A stretch of DNA of 64,000 nt from Microbacterium thalli (GCF_028737325.1 NZ_JAQZCH010000003.1:1-64000); one strand, 5' to 3'. Shown: positions 43,801 to 51,529, counted from the stretch's first letter. Numbers and translations are program-made. Notes: a model not told the origin generated them from the sequence alone.

Positions 43801-44100
43801 CCGGTACGCCTCGGCACCCTCACCGTGGGCGCCGACGGGACGGCATCCGGTGTGTTCACCGTTCCCGCCTACGCCGAGGCCGGCGTGCACACCGTGGCAC
43901 TGGTGGTGCCGGGCGATGAGCTGACGGCGCAGGTGACGGTGGTCACACCCGGCGCGACGTCTCCCACCGTGACGGGTCTTTCCGCCACGGGCCAGGAGGC
44001 CGGCGTCGTCGCGAACACCATCGGCATCGGCGCGGGCGTGGTCCTGCTCGGACTCGCGCTGGTCGCCATCGGCATCATCCGCCGCCGCCGGGCGGCGTGA
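37819..44100 (+). CDS. giant secreted, wall-anchored MGH1-like glycoside hydrolase
   Basis: 2,093 residues. A signal peptide covers about 1-38 (AVAPAYA cleavage). The catalytic (alpha/alpha)-type domain spans about 39-800. It resembles the MGH1-like/GH63-clan glycosidases: EDNIDKTLYYRWWLMRYNFL, FPTSMEGVLGYNNAIVLTTG, YDWGAMTGNDADAVSFHWKG and RAENAYLYSNALAAAEAYRV. Three discoidin-type (F5/8C, CBM32-like) modules begin near 841, 1090 and 1574, separated by a PKD-like domain (about 991), two group-4 bacterial Ig domains (about 1245-1400) and further Ig-like repeats with TDAAGN motifs. A Gly/Pro/Thr/Asp linker (1906-1950) precedes a last domain, a degenerate sortase signal LSATG (near 2054), a helix and an Arg tail. 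GTG 37819 follows GAGAGGA. The substrate is unproven; arabinose-rich glycan is inferred from GH127/GH43 neighbours. Confidence 0.8.
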   Translation: MDCTPTTSGRLGRTAIATAAVTAVLATTFAVAPAYAANTDIGYPTFTGSPNPVPETGVTYTPGNQLMRIFDADVAAGAGSNAQNDFWMDEMLARTGTAGSFGDNNQWLFTRGRAAFMKEHNPAILGFAGQLAYWEAIDGRSAYTITARVGGADIALTEDTTKRKQTPSYWQSVHTDAGTGIEVVQTKFITDANVLVTNLDVRATGGAVDVELIVTSPYATTAEGDELVGHVQALNDLTKLSPRLSGDQFAPAGETLVRTLAVPAGGTASTKVQLGLVTDEITDSRTDYDAIREATSAAAYTAHVTLYNRWWAENVPYLDTPEDNIDKTLYYRWWLMRYNFLDADMPGNTYQFPTSMEGVLGYNNAIVLTTGMFIDDLKYFRDPIYSYGPWVSAGETSKSYKFVDNPGDPANWSNSYTQYISEAAWRAYELHGGPTPIAQNLAEYAEYDVKGLVDAYDHNGNGLIEYDWGAMTGNDADAVSFHWKGGFQDRAENAYLYSNALAAAEAYRVAGDTAKADEMDAFAQNIKTQVMDVLWNPDRKLLEHAMANNGEHVPWKEINNYYPFTVGLVPKPGDADYDDDYVEALRLFADDKEYPIFPFFTANQADQAAYNATGGQGSNNFSVINSTVTFRMLSTVLREYPTDAINADWYKKLLYWNAWAHYQNGGDNRLPDQNEFWANGSADPQKIDYRSWIHHTILGATNFTMIEDAMGVRTRSDAKIELDPIAIGWDHFTANNIRYRDRDLTVTWDQPGGERHYGDDVPEGYSVFLDGELAFTVDDLAHVVYDPATGDVEVLEGDAEVVTATASAIQTPQEVRFADDARIVDLFAKAGADIRTASTGSANLAESATATFSAPGREPAGAVNGTTINEPFWGTAGSPNDTDALTVELGGEQTFDDARVYFYDSSSSATAAGYAEPSVYTLEVRRNGQWTPIPQQARMPAYPRANYNHVQFPEVTGDAVRLTVTHAAGAKTGVKELQVFRTGLAAPESTNQAPLVTAWENRQASVGGAAALVGSVKDDGLPSGELSSQWTVQSAPEGATVLFDDASSASTTARFSDEGEYVLRLTATDGEKTSQADVTVQGEPATAGANVAPDAVPTAEYTASWNNVRAVNDGKVLFSGGSQSDIWGTWSGNHPATRWLQYEWASPQRIAGAEISFWSDQADPASTSGVNVPKGWKAQYWTGSAWADVTGASEYGIARTSANTVTFDAVTTTRLRVVLEAAGTGSARAAVAVSELEVYADAPTAIEPIDVRTAVGTLPQLPATVDATYSDGSHADLPVSWAPVSEEQVAGEGSFPLSGIVPGSPLPAKATVWVRATAPGQINQVDTVTTRTLVGVAPVLPKTVGVLFNDGSRQDLPVNWDAVEPASYAQAGDFTVAGTVQSDLPGTKAASAAVTVGGGGDDTTAPTVTFEVSPAAPDSGWHTQAVTVAVAATDDQDSAPRTEVRVGEGAWAAYTAAVSVEADGSHVVQARSTDAAGNQSAVAEQPVRIDTTAPVVEVTADAVSRTVKATATDAASGVDSVEYRLNDDQAWTPLTGSVLVGLDETRVAVRATDTAGNVSEVVERTVPRADGEQRRNVALLATPTASGTAGWNTVDGLNDNVQPTSSGDVTPNDNANVWGVWPEVSPQWVQYEWTEPVRINSLGAYFVSNLDAQGLGIDVPKAWAAEYWDADAEAWAPVEATGDYGVAKDAYNTVDFAPVETTRLRLNLTPVGTESGKGSVGIKEWQVWEQPEVVVPDTQAPVVTDAVSPAAPASGWHTGTVSVSATAIDDRDDTPAIEVRVGDGAWATYTAPVEVAADGTTTVWFRATDAAGNTSEPGSVEVKRDAAAPEASVGWNAASRTITPTGADALSGVALVEYRFGEGAWLTATGGAIPAGDAATTAQVRVTDVAGNVSAVAEAAVPAKATGGTDPGTDPGTGPGTDPGTGPGTDPGTGPGTDPGTGPGTAPGGEPSGSLTGDEVLRLGVSQVAPGGQLPVSVSGATPGTVFAVEFRSTPVRLGTLTVGADGTASGVFTVPAYAEAGVHTVALVVPGDELTAQVTVVTPGATSPTVTGLSATGQEAGVVANTIGIGAGVVLLGLALVAIGIIRRRRAA
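43541..43660 (+). repeat. in-frame 24-bp tandem repeat (PGTDPGTG linker)
   Basis: Near-identical 24-base units encode PGTDPGTG, about four to five copies, with few substitutions. They form the flexible linker before the wall-anchoring end of the giant glycosidase. High nucleotide identity suggests recent expansion, and length variation between strains is expected. It is not a CRISPR array: there are no spacers. Confidence 0.85.
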
Positions 44101-44104
44101 CGCC

Positions 44105-44136
44105 GAGGGGCCGGGGGTTCGCACCCCCGGCCCCTC
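44105..44136 (+). terminator. strong hairpin terminator after the giant glycosidase
   Basis: GAGGGGCCGGGGGT, a TCGC tetraloop, and its exact complement form a 14-bp perfect stem, four bases past the stop, followed by TCCCTTTCC. It would end most transcripts, so the GH43 gene at 44191 probably depends on read-through or its own promoter in the 54 bases between. Confidence 0.85.
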
Positions 44137-44190
44137 TCCCTTTCCCCGTTCCCGCCGCGGCATCCGTTGCTTTGGTCGAAGGAGACCGTC

Positions 44191-47100
44191 ATGCCCCGCT
44201 CGCTTCCCCGCCGCGCATCGGCCGCCCTCCTCGCGGGCGCCGTCGTCGCGGGCCTCGCCGCCGTGGCGCCGCCCCCCGCGGCCGTCGCGCTCGACAACCC
44301 GATCCTCGGCGACGGCTCGGTGTACTCGGCGGACCCCGCCACCCTCGTCGTCGACGACACCCTCTACGTCTACGCGGGGCGCGACGAGGCGGACCCGACG
44401 ACGAACGACTTCATCATGAACGAGTGGCAGGCCTTCTCGACCGCCGACGTCGCGGGGGGAGAGTGGGAACGGCATCCCGCGCTCATGCGCCCCGAGCAGG
44501 TGTTCGACTGGGCGACACCCGGACGCGCCTACGCCGGACAGGTGGTCGAGGGCGCCGACGGCCGCTTCTACTGGTACGTGCCCGTGCACGAAGCCGGCAG
44601 CGACTCGCCGGACCCCTTCGGGATCGGCGTCGCGGTGTCGGACACGCCCCTCGGCCCCTGGACCGACGCGGTGGGAGCACCCATCGTGTCGCAGGAGATC
44701 CTCGGCAACGACGCGCACAACATCGACCCGACCGTGTACGTCGCGAGCGACGGGCGCGTGTGGATGTACTGGGGCAGCTTCAGCCGGCTGTTCGCCATCG
44801 AGCTCGGCGCCGACATGACCAGCCTCGTCGGTGCACCCACCGCCATCACGAGCGGCGTCGACGGGTTCTTCGAGGCGGCGTGGCTCTTCGAGCGCGCCGG
44901 CACCTACTACCTCGCGTACGCCGCCAACACGGCCGGCCCCGACAGCTGGTGCACGCCCGCGGTCTACCACGCGTGCATCGCGTACTCGACGGCGCCTGGC
45001 CCCCTCGGTCCGTGGACGTCGCAGGGCCGCATCCTCGCGCCGGTCTCATCGACGACGAGCCACCCGGCGATCACGGAGTTCCAGGGGGAGTGGTACATGG
45101 CGTACCACACGGCTGACGCCGAGGGCGGCAACCACTTCCGCCGGTCGGTGGCCGTCGACGCCCTGCGCTGGGACGACTCGGTCAGCCCCGCCCGCATCCT
45201 GCCGGTCGTGCCGACCCTCGGTGCCGAGCAGGTCGAGACCCCGAGTGCGAACGTCGCTCCGCACGCGACGGCCTCGGCATCGAACGAGCCGATCCCCGCG
45301 CAGTACTGGATCGCTGCGCTGAACGACGGAATCGTCCGTCCGAACCCGCTGCCGCCGGACATGTGGGGCTCGTACGACGGCGACCGTGCCGCGACGGAGT
45401 GGATCCAGTACGACTGGACCGAGCCGGTACGCATCGACCGGTCGACGATCCAGTTCTGGAGCGACCGCGCGCCCGGCAGCGGCGACGGCGTCTCGGCCCC
45501 CCGAGCCTGGAAGCTGCAGTACTGGCAGAACGGCGGGTGGCGGGATGTCGCCGGAGCGAGCGGATACCCCACGGCTACGCGCACACCGATCGAGGTGACC
45601 TTCACCCCCGTCACGACGACGCGCCTGCGGGCCGTGCTCGACGCTGCACCGGGAACGGGCGCGACGCCGCGATACTCGGCCCTCGCGGTGGAGGAATGGT
45701 CGGTGGGCGCCGTCACCGCCGACGGCTACAGCCCCGCCGCGACCCGCACCGCCGTCGGCGAGGCGCCGGAGCTGCCCGAGACCGTCGAGCTGCGGTACGG
45801 AGACGAGCGCGTGCCCGCTCCGGTGCGCTGGGATGCCGTCGACCCGGCGGCATACGCGCAGCCGGGCACATTCGTCGTGAGCGGCGTGGCCACGGGCTAT
45901 GCCGCTGCGCGCGTCGAGGTCACGGTCACCGTCGTCGACCCGGGCGACGCCGGCGAGCCCGACGTGACCGCGCCTGCGCTGCAGCTGACAGCCCGCGGCC
46001 CCGAGGGCGCTGACGGCTGGTTCGTCGGCACCGTGACGATGCGCGCCGAGGCGACCGACGACCGCGATGTCCGCTCGAGCATCGCCGTGTCGGTGGACGA
46101 CGGCGCCTGGACGGCGACGCCGGACGTCCGGCGCATCGACACGACGATCGAGACCGACGGCACCCATACCGTCTCGGCGCGGGCGACGGATGCTGCGGGC
46201 AACGTCTCCGCCGAGCAGACGGTCTCGGTGCGCGTCGACCGCACCGCTCCCGTGGCGACGGGCGTCGTCGACGCGCAGGCGCGCACGGTCGCCGCGACCG
46301 CGACGGATGCGGGATCGGGGCTGGCGAGCCTCGAGTATGCGATCGGCGAGCCGACGGGGTGGCAACTATACGGCGCCCCGATCGCCGCGCCCGATCTCGA
46401 GCGCCACGTTGTCTACCTTCGCGGGACCGACGTCGCGGGCAACGTGTCGATGCCGGTGCCGGTGACGATCCCGCGCTCGCCGGATGCCCCGCTGACGGGC
46501 AACGTCGCACCGTTCGCCGCGGTGACCGCCTCGTACGCGTCGCCGTGGGCGCCCGTCGACGCCGTCGTGGACGGTGCCCTCGATGGGGCGTCGTGGGGCA
46601 CCTGGCCGCGTGTCGGCGAGCAGTGGCTGCAGCTGGCCTGGGACCGCGCCGTCACCCTCGACCGGGCGGCCATGGTGTTCGCGCGGGATGCCGCCGACGA
46701 GCAGAACGCCGGCCTCATCCCGCCGCGCTCGTGGGTGCTGCAGTACCGCGACGCCAGCGGGACGTGGCGCGACGTCGCGACCGACGACGCCTACGGGCGG
46801 TCGACGACCGACCGCAACGAGGTGCGCTTCGCTGCGGTCGAGACCACCGCGCTGCGCGCGCTGATGCAGTCGTGGGGCGCGGCCGAAGCGGGGGGATCCG
46901 CGGCGGCGCACGAGTTCGAGGCATGGACCGCCGAGGCGCCGCAGCCGGTCGACACGACGGCGCCCACTCTGAGCTTCGACACCGTCGACGCGGCGCCGGC
47001 CTCGGGCTGGTTCCGGGCACCGGTGCGCTTCGCCGCAGTCGCGGTGGACGACGCGGATGCGGCACCGGCGGTGCGTGTTCGGGTCGATGGCCACGCGTGG

Positions 47101-47796
47101 CAGCCGTTGTCGGATGACGTCGTGGCGGCCGATGACGGCATCCATCTCGTCGAGGCCGAAGCCGTCGATGCGGCGGGCAACGTCTCCGACCGCGTCGCGG
47201 TGACGGTGCGGATCGACACGGTCGCCCCGGAGGTGCGGGGCTCGGTGAGCGAGGACGAGCAGGGTTTCCTCGTCGATCTGCAGGCCACCGATGACGGTTC
47301 CGGGGTCGACCTCATCGAGGTGCGTTCCGGTGATGCCTGGGTGCCCGTACGCGGCGGCGACCTGCGCGTCGCGCGAGACGGCACGGCGCTGGCATCCCCC
47401 GACGATGCGCTGCGGCTGCCGCGCGGTGGCGGCGCGGTCGACGTGGTGTTCCGCGCGACCGACGTCGCGGGCAACGTCTCGCCGGAGCGTTCGCTGCGCG
47501 TCGAGACCGGGGCGACCGGGACAGAGCAGCCGGGCGTGCCCGGAGTCCCGGACCAGCCCGGGGTCCCCGGCGTCCCGAACGTCTCGGGCGGGGGCAGCGT
47601 CGCGGGTCCGGGAACCGTGCGCGCGGACGCGACACCCAGCGGTCGCCTCGCGCGCACCGGAGCCGAGGCGCCGACGGGGCCGGTGGCAGCGGCGCTCCTG
47701 CTCCTTCTGGCAGGCGGCGGGGTTCTCCTCCCGCGCATGCTCCGCACCGTGACACCCTCGCGCGGGCGGGTGAGCCCGCCGCACCTGGCAGACTGA
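44191..47796 (+). CDS. secreted, wall-anchored GH43 glycoside hydrolase
   Basis: 1,201 residues. A signal peptide (about 1-34) precedes a GH43 five-bladed propeller (about 35-345). Its three catalytic acids are visible: Asp48 in YSADPATLVVDD (base), Asp179 in AHNIDPTVYVAS (pKa modulator) and Glu228 in GFFEAAWLFE (acid). WMYWGSFSRLFAIE is a common GH43 blade. Two F5/8C-type modules follow (about 353-505 and 771-915), a group-4 Ig domain (about 510-580), Ig-like repeats, a Pro/Gly linker, a LARTG sortase-like signal (near 1153) and a helix. GH43 includes alpha-L-arabinofuranosidases, arabinanases and xylosidases. ATG 44191 has AAGGAG eight bases upstream. Confidence 0.88.
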   Translation: MPRSLPRRASAALLAGAVVAGLAAVAPPPAAVALDNPILGDGSVYSADPATLVVDDTLYVYAGRDEADPTTNDFIMNEWQAFSTADVAGGEWERHPALMRPEQVFDWATPGRAYAGQVVEGADGRFYWYVPVHEAGSDSPDPFGIGVAVSDTPLGPWTDAVGAPIVSQEILGNDAHNIDPTVYVASDGRVWMYWGSFSRLFAIELGADMTSLVGAPTAITSGVDGFFEAAWLFERAGTYYLAYAANTAGPDSWCTPAVYHACIAYSTAPGPLGPWTSQGRILAPVSSTTSHPAITEFQGEWYMAYHTADAEGGNHFRRSVAVDALRWDDSVSPARILPVVPTLGAEQVETPSANVAPHATASASNEPIPAQYWIAALNDGIVRPNPLPPDMWGSYDGDRAATEWIQYDWTEPVRIDRSTIQFWSDRAPGSGDGVSAPRAWKLQYWQNGGWRDVAGASGYPTATRTPIEVTFTPVTTTRLRAVLDAAPGTGATPRYSALAVEEWSVGAVTADGYSPAATRTAVGEAPELPETVELRYGDERVPAPVRWDAVDPAAYAQPGTFVVSGVATGYAAARVEVTVTVVDPGDAGEPDVTAPALQLTARGPEGADGWFVGTVTMRAEATDDRDVRSSIAVSVDDGAWTATPDVRRIDTTIETDGTHTVSARATDAAGNVSAEQTVSVRVDRTAPVATGVVDAQARTVAATATDAGSGLASLEYAIGEPTGWQLYGAPIAAPDLERHVVYLRGTDVAGNVSMPVPVTIPRSPDAPLTGNVAPFAAVTASYASPWAPVDAVVDGALDGASWGTWPRVGEQWLQLAWDRAVTLDRAAMVFARDAADEQNAGLIPPRSWVLQYRDASGTWRDVATDDAYGRSTTDRNEVRFAAVETTALRALMQSWGAAEAGGSAAAHEFEAWTAEAPQPVDTTAPTLSFDTVDAAPASGWFRAPVRFAAVAVDDADAAPAVRVRVDGHAWQPLSDDVVAADDGIHLVEAEAVDAAGNVSDRVAVTVRIDTVAPEVRGSVSEDEQGFLVDLQATDDGSGVDLIEVRSGDAWVPVRGGDLRVARDGTALASPDDALRLPRGGGAVDVVFRATDVAGNVSPERSLRVETGATGTEQPGVPGVPDQPGVPGVPNVSGGGSVAGPGTVRADATPSGRLARTGAEAPTGPVAAALLLLLAGGGVLLPRMLRTVTPSRGRVSPPHLAD

Positions 47797-47817
47797 ACGC
47801 CGACAGAAGGGCGGCGG

Positions 47818-49512
47818 ATGCGACGACACCCGCTTCTCGACGAGGCCCGCTCCGCGTGGCGACGTCAGGAGACCGAGACCGCCGTCCGAGCGGCACTCGC
47901 CGCACACGCAGCCGGTGATGACGACGGCCTCGCGCTCGCGTGCTCGATCGCGCTGCGGGGTTACCGCGCCGACCTGCTCGGGGCACACCGCAACGAGATC
48001 GCCGCCTCGCCGGCGGGAGCACCGCGGGACGGCGTGCTCGCGATGCTGCAGGTCGGGCACGGTGACCTCGACGGCGCGGTCGCGCGGCTCGTCGCGCTCG
48101 CCGACGCGGCCGCCGACCCGCAGCGGGATCCGCTCGAGGACGAGGGGATGCTGCTGCCCCTGCTGCTCGCGTCGCTGGCGGCCGGCTGCGTCGTGTCGGC
48201 GTCGTGGGTGCGGGCGCGCCAGTGCATCGATGCCGCGCGGGCCGTCATGGCCGCGGCATCCGGTATCGACGGTGCTCCGCCGCCCGAGCACGTGCCCTTC
48301 GACTTGCTCGGCCTCGAGGCGGTCGTCGAACGGCACACGGGAGCGGGGGATGCCGCGCACCGGGCCCTCGTCGAGACCCTCGCGCCGTTGCGGCTGCGCA
48401 ACAGCCTCACGTCGGCGCACGCGCTCGCGCTGGTGAGCCTCGGCAGCGTCGAGCACGTCTCGGGGCGGCTGGGGGAGGCGGCGCTCAACCTCGCGCGGGG
48501 GATCCGCCTGACGCCCGCCTGGCGACCCGGCGTGCGGCTGCACGGCGAGGTCGAACTCGCGCTGGTGCGCATCCGGCAGGGCCGGTGGCGCGACGCCGCC
48601 GAAGGTGTGCGGACCACGACCGCCCGAGTAGGGTCGATCGAGCACGACTGGCTCGAGCCCCCGGCCCTCGCGGTGCACGGACTGCTGCTCGCCCTCCGCG
48701 GCGATTTCGACGCGAGCCGGCCCGTGCTCGAGCGGGTCGCGCTGCTGTGCCGTCACACCCCCTCGTTCCTCGCGCAGATGGTGCTCACCCACGCGCGCAT
48801 CATGGCTGCCATCTCGCTGAGCGACTGGCCGGCGCTGCAGCGCGCCCTCGACGACGCCACGGAGCCGGGGTATCGGCACCCGTACCGCGTCGACGAATGG
48901 CGGATGCTGACCCTGCTCGCGGCATGGCACCTCAGGAGCATCGACGAGTTCCGCAGCGGCGTGCTCGCGTGGGAGGCGGAGTCTGCAGCCGACGAGAGCG
49001 CCTATTGCTGGGCCTTCGTCTCGATCCTCGCCGAGCACGACGGGCGGTACGCCGAAGCGACCCGCGCCGTCGACCGTGCCCTCGGGCTGCTCTCGCTCGA
49101 CAACGACCCCCTCGGGCGTGCGTGGGTGCGGGTGGTCGCCGGCATCCACTACAGCCGCTTCGGCGCACACGGCCAACCCGACCCTCTGCGCGCGCTCGTC
49201 GTCTACGAAGACGCCAGCGCCGAGCTGACGGAACTCGGTGCCGGTGGGCTCGCACGCCGCTACGACGAGGCCGTCGCCGCGACCACGACCGCGGTGGTGC
49301 GCGTCTCGCCGGGCGAAGACCCCGCGGCGCGCCTGACCGACCAGCAGCGAAAAGTCGCCGACGCCGTCGGCCAGGGCTACACGAGCGGTGAGATCGCGGG
49401 GCTGCTGCACCTGTCGAAGCGGACCGTCGACTACCACGTCGCCAACATTATGCGCCGGCTCGGAGTCTCGACCCGTCGCGAGATCGCCCGCGTGCTCGGC
49501 GTCCGGCCCTGA
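47818..49512 (+). CDS. LuxR-type transcriptional regulator, large N-terminal helical domain
   Basis: 564-residue regulator. Residues about 1-490 form Ala/Leu-rich helical repeats of TPR-like character (TAVRAALAAHAAGDDDGLAL, GHGDLDGAVARLVALADAAA) without the P-loop of MalT/LAL regulators. The C-terminus is a LuxR helix-turn-helix: LTDQQRKVADAVGQGYTSGE and IAGLLHLSKRTVDYHVANIM (residues about 502-545). It lies 21 bases after the GH43 stop, with a G-rich ribosome binding site, so it may be co-transcribed with that enzyme. The signal and targets are unknown. Confidence 0.85.
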   Translation: MRRHPLLDEARSAWRRQETETAVRAALAAHAAGDDDGLALACSIALRGYRADLLGAHRNEIAASPAGAPRDGVLAMLQVGHGDLDGAVARLVALADAAADPQRDPLEDEGMLLPLLLASLAAGCVVSASWVRARQCIDAARAVMAAASGIDGAPPPEHVPFDLLGLEAVVERHTGAGDAAHRALVETLAPLRLRNSLTSAHALALVSLGSVEHVSGRLGEAALNLARGIRLTPAWRPGVRLHGEVELALVRIRQGRWRDAAEGVRTTTARVGSIEHDWLEPPALAVHGLLLALRGDFDASRPVLERVALLCRHTPSFLAQMVLTHARIMAAISLSDWPALQRALDDATEPGYRHPYRVDEWRMLTLLAAWHLRSIDEFRSGVLAWEAESAADESAYCWAFVSILAEHDGRYAEATRAVDRALGLLSLDNDPLGRAWVRVVAGIHYSRFGAHGQPDPLRALVVYEDASAELTELGAGGLARRYDEAVAATTTAVVRVSPGEDPAARLTDQQRKVADAVGQGYTSGEIAGLLHLSKRTVDYHVANIMRRLGVSTRREIARVLGVRP

Positions 49513-49542
49513 CGGGGCGCCGCGCGCGTCGTGACGTCCGTG

Positions 49543-49566
49543 CTATCTCTAGCTATATAGAGATAG
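49543..49566. promoter_or_regulatory. 24-bp AT-rich palindrome, candidate PadR operator
   Basis: CTATCTCTA, GCTATA and TAGAGATAG form a perfect 9-bp inverted repeat around a 6-bp centre, ending 10 bases before the padR-type start codon. It is strikingly A/T-rich for this genome. PadR repressors bind such dyads and usually autoregulate. Confidence 0.75.
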
Positions 49567-49576
49567 GGTCTGCGGT

Positions 49577-49930
49577 ATGCAGTCGTTGAAACGCGTGACC
49601 CCGGCGACCGTCGACGTCCTCGTCGCGCTGGTCGAGGCAGCCGAGCCGGTGTGGGGGCTGCTCGTAGTCAGCAGCACCGGTCGGCCCGCCGGGAGCGTCT
49701 ACCCGATCCTCGAGCGGCTGGAGTCGATCGAGTGGGTGACCTCCGAGTGGGAGGTCGATGCGCGGCGCACCGGCCCCCGGCGACGGCTCTACCGGCTGAC
49801 ACCCGACGGCCTCGGGGCGGCCCGCGCCGCGATTGACGCGCACGCGGTCCGGATGCAGCGCCGCCGGGGGAGCGCGGTCCACACGAGACCCGCGCCCGGC
49901 CGAGGCGACGCGACGGGCGTGCTCGCATGA
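49577..49930 (+). CDS. PadR family transcriptional regulator
   Basis: 117-residue winged-helix regulator. LKRVTPATVDVLVALVEAAE and WGLLVVSSTGRPAGSVYPIL correspond to the helix-turn-helix and recognition helix of PadR (the S-x-YP-x-L signature), and LERLESIEWVTSEWEV and YRLTPDGLGAARAAID to the wing and next helix. It is a small, single-domain subtype lacking the long C-terminal dimerisation helices. Its stop overlaps the start of a membrane gene (ATGA), the usual PadR-partner arrangement, and the palindrome at 49543-49566 covers its promoter. Confidence 0.88.
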   Translation: MQSLKRVTPATVDVLVALVEAAEPVWGLLVVSSTGRPAGSVYPILERLESIEWVTSEWEVDARRTGPRRRLYRLTPDGLGAARAAIDAHAVRMQRRRGSAVHTRPAPGRGDATGVLA

Positions 49931-51050
49931 ACGTCGACCTCGTACTGCGCGCCGTGAGCCGGACGATGCCGACCGCCGCGCGCTCGCGGCACCTCGAGCA
50001 GTGGCGGGCGGATGTCGCCGGCGCCGACGAAGCCGGGATGCGGCCGAGCGACGTCGTCCGCGGTGCGATCGCGGTGGCGCTCTCCGCCGACCGCGACGCC
50101 CCCGTGCTCACCGGCGAGCCGCGCGGCACCGCTCCCCGTCGCCTCAGCCGGAGGGGCGTCGCGCTGATCGCCGCGATCGTCGCGGTGGTGGTCGCACGCT
50201 GGCTGACCGGGAACGCCGACAGCTCGGGGAGCGGCATCCCCTCCACGCTCGAGCTGGTGCTGACGGCGGCACATTCGACACTCGGGGTGCTCGCCTTCGC
50301 CGGCGCGCTTCTCGCCGTCACACTGTTCGTGGGCGCAGCGGTGCTGTCGCGCTCGGTGGCCGCGCGGATCGCGTTCGGCGTCACCGGGGTCGGTGTCGCG
50401 GTGCTGACCTTCGGCTGGGCCCGCCCGCTCGCCGCCGAGGTGACCGCCGCGGTCGTCGGGTTGACGCTCGCCGGCGCCGCGGTGGGACTCGCGGCGGCCT
50501 GGCGCGCGATGCCCCTCGTTCTCGAGCGGCGCTCCGCACCGCTCCATCGGCGGCGGCCGATCGCGCTCGCCGGGCTCACTGCCGTGACCGTGCTGCTCGT
50601 GCTCGGCGGCATCGACACACTGGTCTGGAACCCGCTCGCGAAGGTGCCCGGCTGGACCCTCGACGCGATCTACGCCGCGATGATCGCGCGCGACGGGTTC
50701 GACCCGGCGACCGCCGTCGGCTTCGTCGCGTGTGGGGAGGGGTGTGGTTCGCCGTCGCGGTCGCCGTGACCGTCCTGGCGCTCGCACCGCGCGGGGACGC
50801 GCTGACGCCGCGCCGGCTCGGCATCCTGTATCTGTCGGTGATCGGGGCGGCGCTGTTCCTGCGTCTCTTCTCGGGCTTCGGGATCGGGATGTCGATCGCC
50901 GACTCCTTCGCCACCACCGGCACCCAGGTGTCTGCGCTGTCGCTGGTCTTCGACCTCATCGGGCCGCTCAGCATCGCCGTCGCGCTGCTGTTGTTCGGGT
51001 GGGCGCCTGTGGCACGGGTGGCTCCGTACGCGCGCGTCGCGGCGGGCTGA
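49927..51050 (+). pseudogene. polytopic membrane protein, partner of padR, frameshifted
   Basis: The frame from ATG 49927 starts MNVDLVLRAVSRTMPTAARS and encodes an amphipathic start followed by about six hydrophobic segments (VALIAAIVAVVVARWLTG, LAGLTAVTVLLVLGGIDTLV). It then shifts into a short nonsense end at 50769. The adjacent frame immediately continues with more helices (GVWFAVAVAVTVLALAPRGD, LIGPLSIAVALLLFGWAPVA) to a stop at 51050. One extra base in the G run near 50735-50745 would join them into a protein of about 374 residues. So a one-base deletion is present, by decay or sequencing. The family is unknown; PadR-linked membrane proteins are often permeases or regulators of envelope stress. 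Confidence 0.65.
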
Positions 51051-51073
51051 GCCCGACCCGACGGGCGGCCGGG

Positions 51074-51529
51074 TCAGACGGCTTCGGCGGCGACGCGCAG
51101 ACGCGACAGGAAGTCGACCAGCAGGGTGGCCGAGCCGTCCGGCATGTCGGCGATCACGGTCTCGACGCGATGGTGCGCATCGGTCCCCGAGCGGCGCAGG
51201 TGCTCGATGGGACGATCGCCGAGAGTGACGAACACCTTGCGGCGATCGGACGGATGCGGTTGGCGTCGCAGGTATCCGGACCGCTCGAGGCGGTCGAGCA
51301 TCGCGGTCGTGCTCGCCGACGAGATGCCGAGCTCCTGCGTGATGTTCGACGGGGTGAGCGTGACGTGGTGATCCTGCGCCTCGATCAGCTGCTCGAGCGC
51401 CAGCAGGTCGTTCTCGCAGACGAGCATCGAGTCGCGCAAGCGACCACGGACCGCTCCCTCGGCGGCCTCGTACGCGGACAGTGCGCTCAGAATGGCTGCC
51501 GCCGATGACGTTTCGTCTTGCACTGCCAT
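51074..51529 (-). CDS. MarR family transcriptional regulator
   Basis: 151-residue winged-helix regulator. CENDLLALEQLIEAQDHHVT begins the helix bundle, ITQELGISSASTTAMLDRLE is the recognition region, and SGYLRRQPHPSDRRKVFVTL is the wing with the DxRxxxV/L signature. It binds DNA as a dimer and commonly responds to phenolics or oxidants. It is divergent from the sensor kinase gene across 199 bases. A direct promoter target may be its own gene or a neighbour. Confidence 0.9.
   Translation of the reverse strand: MAVQDETSSAAAILSALSAYEAAEGAVRGRLRDSMLVCENDLLALEQLIEAQDHHVTLTPSNITQELGISSASTTAMLDRLERSGYLRRQPHPSDRRKVFVTLGDRPIEHLRRSGTDAHHRVETVIADMPDGSATLLVDFLSRLRVAAEAV

Noticed and set aside
46366..49437. 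1,023-codon minus-strand frame across GH43 and LuxR genes
   Set aside because: It spans two unrelated plus-strand genes with clear domains; no start signal or motif of its own.
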